64,000 nt of DNA from Siphonodentalium dalli (Eukaryota; Mollusca; Scaphopoda; Gadilida; Siphonodentaliidae). The notes beneath the pieces are model-generated. The model was not told the origin of the DNA. It saw only the letters and a program-made list of their open reading frames with translations, and made no database searches. Of this stretch, positions 54,025 to 61,907 are shown one piece after another. The stretch spans positions 163,391,465-163,455,464 of the forward strand of contig CP136068.1 of assembly GCA_032622095.1 (NCBI GenBank), read 5' to 3'. Position 1 is the stretch's first letter; the number at the start of each line of letters is the position of its first letter. A program made the position numbers and the translations under genes.

Positions 54025-54103
54025 TGTCGAGGTATTTTCAACTGGAACGCTATTCTCACTGAACTGAATCTATTGAATGCATTCTGCGTTGATTTCACAT
54101 TAC

Positions 54104-54723
54104 TGTTGGATTTTTGTGGTGTGTCATTTAATGACAATTAATAAATATGAAACATAATTAAATAACTAACCTTATGTAATAATGCGAAGATCCAACGATG
54201 ATTTAATTCAATATAATACGTCAATGAATAAGAATAGGTTTGTTTGTCGTGGCTGTCGAGGAGTGAATGGACGAATCCTGGCGAATGATTTCGCTGGTCT
54301 GTTCTCGAACTGCGCCGATCTTTCATTGGCTGTTCCGGCGGAGCGGCATTTGTTTGTGTGTGTTTCGGCTCTCTGGTAGAGAGCATTTGGCACTATATTT
54401 TCCGATACCGTCATTTAATTCATATCCAAAAATACTACACTCAACCCTGTTTTATTTATTAAAGAATTCCATTTGAGTGTGGAAGAGTGTATTGGACTAT
54501 AAGAGTTGAAAACCCTCGCATCGCTAAATTGGGGTTGACAGAATTATTAGGTCACGAAATTGTGTGTACCTTTTTATGAGTACATACCCAGATGTGGGCA
54601 TTTTTTAGAAGCTGACCTAATATCCGCTCATTTCCTAGATTTTACTTCATCAATCCTTTTGACCAAACGGATTGGAACAGTGCTACTGTGTAAAACATTG
54701 TAAAATTGTTTGTGTTTTGCAAC
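54104..54723 (-). repeat. Probable 3' LTR (inner end uncertain)
   Basis: The outer end is clear from the array junction (TGTTG on +). A matching CAACA occurs at 54719-54723, which would make a 620-bp LTR, but no convincing polypurine tract flanks it, so the inner end may be anywhere up to about 54,860. It cannot be confirmed because the partner LTR is outside the window. Contains no gene. Confidence 0.45.
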
Positions 54724-54730
54724 AGATTTT

Positions 54731-54858
54731 GAGAAACGGAGTATGCAATTCCATAAGTGGAATTATCTATCAATTACTGTACATATGTATATTTGAGAAG
54801 CAGAATATGCAATTCCATAAGTGGAATTATCTATCAATTACTGTACATATGTATAAAG
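54731..54858. repeat. Two 64-bp tandem repeats
   Basis: GAGAA..(G/A)TATGCAATTCC appears at 54731 and 54795; each copy holds the inverted repeat AATTCCATAAGTGGAATT. Just beyond, at about 54870-54887, is a perfect 7-bp stem GATCACC/GGTGATC. These lie between the third ORF and the LTR. Confidence 0.8.
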
Positions 54859-54907
54859 GATATATAATCGATCACCTCTGGGTGATCATTTGTTTGTCTC
54901 TTAGACC

Positions 54908-57520
54908 TTATTGGAATGTTGGTAATTTGCCAATTTCATAGAGAGCGGTAGCATTGTTATTTGTGTAATGGAGGACTTCTTGAGTTGTCTCTCCTCTTAT
55001 GATGGCTACACACTCTGCTATTTCCCCTAATAAGGCCGGAGAAGTGTAAGGTCGTCCCGACATCTGCTCGTTGAAGTATGGTGCATCGGTCTCTAGTATT
55101 AGCCGATCTTTAGGAATAGCTGCTACTGCAGCCTTTTGTGGATCGGCAAACCAGAAACATGACCCATTGATTCCGAAATATGTATTTCGAAACCGATCGC
55201 ACCATGCTTGGACGATATCTGGAGTACCCATGAAGGAGTGGAAGTGGAATTTCCTTCTGGATATACACTCACTTGAGCAGATGTTGAGGCCAACATGACT
55301 CACGTCCCTTGACCATGGGTCGTTTTTGTCGCCACGCAAGTGTAATACGATTGGCTTTTCTGCTACTGTCTTGGTGTGGTACAGTAGTCTGGTGAAGGCC
55401 AGATCTTGATCATAACGACCTTGTGGCGTAAGGCCGCGGATAGATCGGTCCAGCCCGATTTCTCCAACAGCTGTGACACGTGGGTCGTTTATTAGTTGGA
55501 TCCATCTCGTCAGTATGCCCACATCCGTTAGCAGATGGTATTGTTTTGGATGGACCCCAACTGCCGTCTTCCAATATGGGTCCACTGGAATGATGTTTGG
55601 GTATTCCAGTGGATCGCACATCACATTTACGCCACCGATGACCGTAACCGGAACCCTAGGCATTAGGTGTGGGATACTCGTCTGAATTGCCTCCATTGGT
55701 GATGTAAGTGATACGTGGAGGCTTTTGCAAAGACGATTGAGGTGAAAGTGTGTATCAATCGCCGTCAATGCCTGGGCCCTTTGATCTGGCCTTGCTGCAC
55801 TGTGTGGTGGAGCTGTTGATTTCGACGGCCTTTGAGGCGTCATTTGTTTCGGTGGCGGAGCTTGCTTGTTGGCTTCTGTCGTTTTCTGTTGTGTTGGCTG
55901 CCTTGGGGCAGGCCTAAATGGTGGCTGCCTTGGGGCAGTCTTTTGTGATGGCTGCCTTGTGGCAGTCTGTTGTGGTGGCTGCCTTGGGGCAGTCTGTTGT
56001 GGTGGCTGCCTTGGGACAGTTTGTTGTGATGGCTGCCTTGGGGCAGTCTTTTGTTTGGCTATGGATTTCGACGGCTGCCTTGGGGCAGTCTTTTGTTTGG
56101 CTATGGATTTCGACGGCTCCTTATGAGGGGCCTTTTGTTGAGGCTTCATCGGATTGCAGTATGGCCTCGGAAATAATAATAATCCTGCTGCAATTCGTGC
56201 ATTGGGAGCGTTTTCTGGTAGCGTTCCTCGATTTAAATCGCTAATTTCTTTCTTCACTCGCTCCCTTGCATCTTTGTCCTTGTGAAGTGTATTGAACTCC
56301 CTGATGATATCATGCCGTCCTATTTGGGACGGCTTTTGTTGGCAAAATTGTTTGGCATCAGCATTCTTTAATAGATTGACCATGGCGGCCAGGCATCGCC
56401 AATATATTAAGCACGCCGGGGAGTTAATTGGATGCAGAGAGAATCCTAATTTGGGGATTGGCCAGCGATTGTCTCTGCACATGGGTTGCATGGCATCCAA
56501 ATATTGTCTGCCTATTGGGACGGTTCTTGGAATAGTTGTATAAGAGACGTTTCTCTTGACTGTCTGGACCAATTGATCTAGTTTTTGGTTGTCCGTCCTT
56601 GTGTCTGGCGATTTTGGAATTATTTGTTCTGCCAGATCGATTAAGTCTTGGTATATCACTGGTCGGTAGGCGTGATGGAAATCGTGCTCTTCTACCCACC
56701 AGTGTGCTGGCATATGCTGAGTTATAGAGTGACGCTTAGCCTTGCTCGGCTTTTGATAAACTCCGCAATAGTCAAAAGGACACGGAGACTGATTCTTTAC
56801 CTCATTCCTTTGTTTCTCAGGTACTAATGGCGGAGCGTCATCTTTTAACGGCCTCTTTCTTGACGAGACGTCAAGTTTTGTCCCTGAAACGGAATGTTGG
56901 GTGATGTCACTCTTTGGTATTTGTGATGGCATTATGGCATCTTTTGTTGCTGGTATGGGGGAACCTTTTGGTGTATTTAACAAGTTGTTAATATCTTGGA
57001 GAATATTTATGTCAGCATTCCCCAAATCCCTTTCTATTGTTCCCCTATCTGTAGATGATTCTATTATTATTTTACTGATGCTATTGCCTGATTCCAAGGA
57101 GGGATCTTCTGGCTCACATCCAATTTCAATAGTTGATTCCAAAGTGGAATCTTCTGTTATATGCCAAAAGGAGAAATCCATTGGTTCCACTGTACTAGTG
57201 GTTAAACTTGTGGATTCCTGTGAGGAATCTGTTATTTGGTGTGATGATTCATACTGTGCTGTATGAAAAAGGGAACCATCTGTAGTAGTGATACTTAAAG
57301 TTGGATTGTCCACTTTGTCTGATTCCAAGATGGAATCTTCATTTTTAGATGACAGTAGCACCTGTGTTGATTCCAATATGGGATCGTTTGCCGGTGTAAT
57401 GTCACCCTCGCTTTTTTCGATTAGTGACCTATCTGGGTCAGTATTTGTACCTGTATTTTCTTGTTTATCCACCTCCATCTCTTCTGGTTTGGGTGGATCT
57501 TTGTCGGTTTGGTTACTCAT
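54908..57520 (-). CDS. Retrotransposon ORF3: C2H2 finger + TatD-type nuclease
   Basis: 870 residues in the position where some gypsy elements carry env. Residues 40-160 are acidic and contain repeated D-S-x-L-E-S-like peptides. A C2H2 finger lies at C247-C252-H264-H269. Residues about 270-450 are uncharacterised. Residues 457-575 are a Lys/Gln/Pro-rich linker with repeats around RQPSQQTAP. Residues 586-865 match TatD-family metal-dependent deoxyribonucleases: DTHFHL (H591, H593), VGVHP, AVGEIGLD (E687), IVLHLRG (H727), HSFMGT (H761) and LETDAPYF (D812), which covers the full metal-ligand set. It starts 30 bp after the pol stop. There is no signal peptide or membrane segment, so it is not an envelope. 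A role in processing cDNA or host DNA ends is only a guess. Confidence 0.9.
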   Translation of the reverse strand: MSNQTDKDPPKPEEMEVDKQENTGTNTDPDRSLIEKSEGDITPANDPILESTQVLLSSKNEDSILESDKVDNPTLSITTTDGSLFHTAQYESSHQITDSSQESTSLTTSTVEPMDFSFWHITEDSTLESTIEIGCEPEDPSLESGNSISKIIIESSTDRGTIERDLGNADINILQDINNLLNTPKGSPIPATKDAIMPSQIPKSDITQHSVSGTKLDVSSRKRPLKDDAPPLVPEKQRNEVKNQSPCPFDYCGVYQKPSKAKRHSITQHMPAHWWVEEHDFHHAYRPVIYQDLIDLAEQIIPKSPDTRTDNQKLDQLVQTVKRNVSYTTIPRTVPIGRQYLDAMQPMCRDNRWPIPKLGFSLHPINSPACLIYWRCLAAMVNLLKNADAKQFCQQKPSQIGRHDIIREFNTLHKDKDARERVKKEISDLNRGTLPENAPNARIAAGLLLFPRPYCNPMKPQQKAPHKEPSKSIAKQKTAPRQPSKSIAKQKTAPRQPSQQTVPRQPPQQTAPRQPPQQTATRQPSQKTAPRQPPFRPAPRQPTQQKTTEANKQAPPPKQMTPQRPSKSTAPPHSAARPDQRAQALTAIDTHFHLNRLCKSLHVSLTSPMEAIQTSIPHLMPRVPVTVIGGVNVMCDPLEYPNIIPVDPYWKTAVGVHPKQYHLLTDVGILTRWIQLINDPRVTAVGEIGLDRSIRGLTPQGRYDQDLAFTRLLYHTKTVAEKPIVLHLRGDKNDPWSRDVSHVGLNICSSECISRRKFHFHSFMGTPDIVQAWCDRFRNTYFGINGSCFWFADPQKAAVAAIPKDRLILETDAPYFNEQMSGRPYTSPALLGEIAECVAIIRGETTQEVLHYTNNNATALYEIGKLPTFQ

Positions 57521-57549
57521 TCTGCAATGTCATTCTGCAATGAAAAGGA

Positions 57550-60500
57550 CTAAGTTGTACATTTTGGACATTTATATTCATCCAAATGTTCACCTTCTTC
57601 TGCCGTGATATTTACACATCTGCCATGATACCAATCTAGACAATGGTCGCATTGTATCATGAATTGACCTCGATATGTCTTTTTACAAATACAGAAGGTT
57701 TTGGTGTTTCTTATAAGTGCTACTTCACCTGTATTTGCAAAATCTTGGCAGCATTTCATTAACCAAGGTGGCAGGCTTTTGTCACGACACACCTTGATTC
57801 TATCATGATTTATTACATTCATCGTGTTTTTAAAGATGATTTTGAAAAGGTAGGGTGTGTATTTTTCTGATATTATTCCTGGCCCTTTCCATACTGGTTG
57901 GAGTTTTTTAGATTTGCCTTTGACCTGCGCTGTATCCAATAGGTATACAACGTCTCCAACTTTATAATCATGTTTGTATATGTTAATGTCATAGTTTCTT
58001 TTCATCGTGCTTTGAGCAGATTTTAAGTTCGTTCTTGCAATTTCATGACATTTTTTGATTTCTTGTTCTAATTGGTTGACATATTCTGGAATTTCTGGTT
58101 TTTCTTGTTCTAATTGGAAATTGAAAACCAAGTCAATGGGGTGATATACTTCACGCCCTAACATTAATTTATTTGGAGTATACCCTGTGTTTCGGTTGAC
58201 GGAGGAGCGGAGTGCACCTGCTAGTTGGGGTATATATTTGTCCCAATTCTTTTGGGTTTTGTCAACATAACATCTGACGGCGTTCATCAACGTACGATTC
58301 TGGCGTTCGATAGCCCCATTAGAAGAAGGCCTATAAGGTGTCGTACGTGATTTGTGAATTTGAAAGAGTTCACATATGGCAACGAAAAGTTTACTTTCGA
58401 AGCAAGACCCTTGGTCAGTGAAAATTTGAAATGGGGCTCCAAACCTGGAAAAGAATTGATTAACTGCTGTTAGAGCAGTTGTTTCGGCGGTTTGGTCTTG
58501 TAATGGAATACATTCAACCCATTTAGTAAATTGGTCTATCATCATCAAGATGTATTTGTTCCCATTTTCACTTTTCTGTAAGGGTCCAAGGAAATCTAGG
58601 TGGACTCTTTCCATTGGTGCGCCAGCATGGAATTTGGTCATATCCCATTTTGATTTACGTGTTGGTTTTTTAGCTTGATTGCATTTTTGGCATGCTGCGA
58701 CAAACGAAACGACGTCTTTTGACATGCCGAACCAACAAAAATGTTGTTTAAGTCGTGATAGGGTTCTGACAATACCCTGATGTCCTGATGACGGAATGTC
58801 ATGTGCGAGGGACATCACTTCTTGAGCATATTTATTAGATATAACTACAGTAGATTCCCCAGATTTTCTTATTTTGTGCAAAACGTTGTTTTTGAGATGG
58901 AATCTACTTCTATTTATCCAGAAATATTTTGCGGCTGGTCCGCTGATAAATAAATCACCCTCACTAGGTTCATCTCCATTTTCTAGCCAATCTATTAACA
59001 GTATTAAATCTGGATCGGCTTTTTGTGATTTTATCAAGTCTTCTGGCGAACAGATGTCAGATAATGTTAAATCAGTGTTTGTAGTCAATTGTCTGACTAT
59101 TACACCTGGATGTGGTAGACTATTGTTAGCAAGACTCAGTTGAGTATGGGTCCACCCAGAGACTGGGTCTATTGTATTCGATAAGGTTTGGTCTACCCAA
59201 TTATTTAGAGATTCTGTTATCTCTGTTTCTGGTTCGCCAATATGTATAGAAAATATTGATGGGGTGCCAGTGTTTGTGTCAGTTATATATTCTGGATCAA
59301 ATTTACATGACCCTTTTGCAAGTGGAATGGCATAATCAACTTCTTCCTCAAATTTGGACCAATTTGTATGGATGCGAGTACAGTATTTGCACCCTCCACA
59401 AGGTAGCTCATTGAGTTTAACCCCAGCCACATAATAATTACAAATTGGTTCTACAGGTGGAATTCTAGAAAGTGCATCGGCATTTGCATGTTTTGAACCT
59501 GGCCGGTGTTGTATGGTCATGTCATATTGACTTAGTTCTTCCAGCCATCTTGCTAATTGACCTTGCGGTTCTTTGAAATTAGTTAACCACCTTAAAGAAC
59601 TATGATCGGTTCTCACAATGAAAGGTTTTCCCAATAAGTAATGTCGGTATTGTCTCGTGAAGCGAACCACTGCCAGTAATTCTTTACGTGTTGTACAGAA
59701 CCGTATTTGTTCACCGGAGAGGTTGTAACTACCATAACATATTACTTTTTCCTCCCCTTCTTGAATTTGAAGAAGTTCTGCGGCCACCGCGAAATTACTT
59801 GCATCACAATCGAGAACAAATATATCGGTTCTATTTGGAAGTGCCAAAACTGGTGGTGTAATTAATGCTAATTTAAGTTGGTCAAATGCATCTTGTTGTT
59901 CACCGCCCCAGGTGAACTTTTGTTTACCAGTAATAGCATAAAGCGGTTTTGCAATTTTTGCAAAATCCTTTATAAAGGTTCGATGATAATTTACGAGACC
60001 ACAAAATTTTTCGACATCTTTTGAGCTTTTGGGTATGGGCCAATTATGAACTACATCGCAGGATGCTTGGTTCATTGCAAGCCCATTTTTGCTAACCATT
60101 CGACCGAGAAATTCTATTTCTTGTTGGCAAAATCGACATTTCTTCGGTTTCAGTTTGAGGTGGTATTTGCGAAGTCTTTGCATTACTAGACGCAGATTTT
60201 GTAGATGGGATTCGAAATTCTGGCCCAATATGATCTGGTCGTCAACAAAAGAAAGTACGACATCCCAATTCAATCCCGCGAGTACGAGATTCATTGCTCT
60301 GCAATATGTTTGGGATGACCCGTGGAGTCCGTATGGCATTTTACAGAATTCCCAGAGCCCATACTTTGTGAGGAAAGCTGTTTTAGGCCTATCGCTTTCC
60401 TGGACGTTTACTGCCCAATACGCTGATTGACAATCCCCAAAACTAAACCATAGATTGCCAGCTAATGAATCTAAGCACTCATTTACTAGCGGCAATGGGT

Positions 60501-61842
60501 AATTATCCTTAACAGTGACTGAATTGACCAGCCTGTAATCGATAGCCCAGCGGACGGTATTATCACGTTTACGGATGAGGACTGGGGGAGAACTCCATTC
60601 GCTCATTGATGGTTGAATGACGCCGCTTTTTAACATTTTTTCTAAGTGTTCTTTCTCTTCGTCCACGAAGCATAGCGGTGTGCGTCGCATACGTTGTCGA
60701 ATGGGAGTAGCGTCTTTTGTGTCTATTTTGTGTTCAAATGCGGTAAAGTTCCCAATATCAAAATCATTTACCGCGAACACATCTTGAAATTCAGTCAACA
60801 GTGACGCCAATTGTTTTGCTTCATCAGATGTTAACAATGAAGTTGATCGATCGTAGAGATCTTTAATATGAATTGGCACCTTTGATTTATTCTGTGTTTC
60901 TAATTTGCTTTCCGATAGCGTTGAAACAGATGGTGTCTGTTGACACTCGTTGTCAACTTTTGTAATTTGATCATCGGTATAGTTATCATTTTCTTCAAAG
61001 ATCGATTCTATTTCGGAGGCAGTTGTGATAACTTCGTGATCTTTTAGTTTAATGGTGGAATCGTTAACATTTATTATGCCAACTTTTGGTGTCTTACCGG
61101 GTTTATGTAATGTTCTGAATATTAATAAACCGTGTATGCAATTTGTTTCAACGACATATTCATTTAAATGACTGTCTAACGTGCATTTTAGTAGAACTAC
61201 TGATCTTGGTGGTATTGTAGTTTTTTGTTTGACCATAACACGTGCGATTTTTGGATTTTCAACATTGATTTGTTGAATTTTGTGATCTGACCCACCTGGG
61301 TCAAATTGAACTGATCCATTTGATGCATCAATTAGAGCTTGATGCTTTGTTAGGAAATCGATTCCTAATAGCATTTGATCTTCAATCGGTCCTACATAGA
61401 TTTGTTCATGAAAATTTAAGTCACCTATTGTCAACATAACCGGACCAATGAGTTGACCAGAAATTTGAGAGTCTCTTGCAGCAGTATTTATGGATATAGT
61501 TTTTATAATGGGAGGTTTTGGATTAAGTAATGAAAATATCTTATCAGAGATGATTGTGATATCTGCCGCTGTATCAACGACTGTTTCTGTATTATGTCCT
61601 CCCACGCAAATAGGAATTTTGATAGCTGAAAGTGATTTGACTCTATTTATAGTCGGTACATGTTCACTTTCCATGTTCATTGCATTATTGTCATAAGAAA
61701 TATTTGACAATTCTTTATTGTTAATTTCCGCTGTATCGCTGTCCGTTATTTCAATTTGAGCTGATTTTGTGGTATTCAAAACTTGTTTATCAATTTTGAC
61801 TTCAACCCTTGTCTCAATTGGAGTTGATTTTGTTTCGTTCAA
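57550..61842 (-). CDS. pol: Pol: protease, RT, RNase H, integrase, PHD finger
   Basis: 1,430 residues from a TTG; the true protein is probably made by frameshifting, because the frame is open upstream to the gag stop and lies in the -1 frame relative to gag. Aspartic protease: DTAA at 90-93. RT: about 380-580, catalytic D470 and FVDD at 532-535. RNase H: about 676-795 (LDCDAS, RTDHSS, NADALSR). Integrase: zinc domain H1014-H1021-C1051-C1054 and catalytic D1083, D1143, E1179. After the SH3-like region (about 1290-1350) comes a C4HC3 PHD finger at C1384-C1386-C1398-C1401-H1406-C1409-C1425-C1428, with an aromatic-cage Trp at 1404 as in H3K4me3 readers. All catalytic residues are present. Confidence 0.95.
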   Translation of the reverse strand: MNETKSTPIETRVEVKIDKQVLNTTKSAQIEITDSDTAEINNKELSNISYDNNAMNMESEHVPTINRVKSLSAIKIPICVGGHNTETVVDTAADITIISDKIFSLLNPKPPIIKTISINTAARDSQISGQLIGPVMLTIGDLNFHEQIYVGPIEDQMLLGIDFLTKHQALIDASNGSVQFDPGGSDHKIQQINVENPKIARVMVKQKTTIPPRSVVLLKCTLDSHLNEYVVETNCIHGLLIFRTLHKPGKTPKVGIINVNDSTIKLKDHEVITTASEIESIFEENDNYTDDQITKVDNECQQTPSVSTLSESKLETQNKSKVPIHIKDLYDRSTSLLTSDEAKQLASLLTEFQDVFAVNDFDIGNFTAFEHKIDTKDATPIRQRMRRTPLCFVDEEKEHLEKMLKSGVIQPSMSEWSSPPVLIRKRDNTVRWAIDYRLVNSVTVKDNYPLPLVNECLDSLAGNLWFSFGDCQSAYWAVNVQESDRPKTAFLTKYGLWEFCKMPYGLHGSSQTYCRAMNLVLAGLNWDVVLSFVDDQIILGQNFESHLQNLRLVMQRLRKYHLKLKPKKCRFCQQEIEFLGRMVSKNGLAMNQASCDVVHNWPIPKSSKDVEKFCGLVNYHRTFIKDFAKIAKPLYAITGKQKFTWGGEQQDAFDQLKLALITPPVLALPNRTDIFVLDCDASNFAVAAELLQIQEGEEKVICYGSYNLSGEQIRFCTTRKELLAVVRFTRQYRHYLLGKPFIVRTDHSSLRWLTNFKEPQGQLARWLEELSQYDMTIQHRPGSKHANADALSRIPPVEPICNYYVAGVKLNELPCGGCKYCTRIHTNWSKFEEEVDYAIPLAKGSCKFDPEYITDTNTGTPSIFSIHIGEPETEITESLNNWVDQTLSNTIDPVSGWTHTQLSLANNSLPHPGVIVRQLTTNTDLTLSDICSPEDLIKSQKADPDLILLIDWLENGDEPSEGDLFISGPAAKYFWINRSRFHLKNNVLHKIRKSGESTVVISNKYAQEVMSLAHDIPSSGHQGIVRTLSRLKQHFCWFGMSKDVVSFVAACQKCNQAKKPTRKSKWDMTKFHAGAPMERVHLDFLGPLQKSENGNKYILMMIDQFTKWVECIPLQDQTAETTALTAVNQFFSRFGAPFQIFTDQGSCFESKLFVAICELFQIHKSRTTPYRPSSNGAIERQNRTLMNAVRCYVDKTQKNWDKYIPQLAGALRSSVNRNTGYTPNKLMLGREVYHPIDLVFNFQLEQEKPEIPEYVNQLEQEIKKCHEIARTNLKSAQSTMKRNYDINIYKHDYKVGDVVYLLDTAQVKGKSKKLQPVWKGPGIISEKYTPYLFKIIFKNTMNVINHDRIKVCRDKSLPPWLMKCCQDFANTGEVALIRNTKTFCICKKTYRGQFMIQCDHCLDWYHGRCVNITAEEGEHLDEYKCPKCTT

Positions 61843-61907
61843 TACATGATTGTTAATTTTTAGGGATGGTGTGACATCGAGGTCATTTTGATCGCTGGGG
61901 CTCCCTA

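Larger units (their letters stand above)
4082..54103. repeat. Tandem array of 1,694-bp tRNA gene units
   Basis: The unit repeats with near identity from the first LINE junction to the LTR element. Offsets from the first base of Thr(AGT)a: Thr a 0-73, Ser(TGA) 338-419, Ser(CGA) 640-721, Leu(TAG) 867-948, Thr b 1001-1074, Arg(CCT) 1287-1359, Ser(GCT) 1517-1598, next unit 1694. Thr genes are on +, all others on -. Spacers are 52-264 bp and hold no other gene; the longest (Thr a to Ser TGA) is 264 bp. The Thr b-Arg spacer contains two CCGCCTCAAAA direct repeats. The array is cut at 11691-17182, 34331-34949 and 37224-49210 by transposons. It probably continues beyond both edges of the window, since both ends are transposon junctions inside a unit. 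Confidence 0.97.

Noticed and set aside
4082-54103. Regular repeat pattern that might suggest a CRISPR array or satellite
   Set aside because: Each unit is 1.7 kb with seven structured tRNA genes; there are no short repeats with unique spacers.
54908-57520. ORF3 as an envelope gene
   Set aside because: No signal peptide, transmembrane helix or fusion motif; the C-terminal half is clearly TatD-like.
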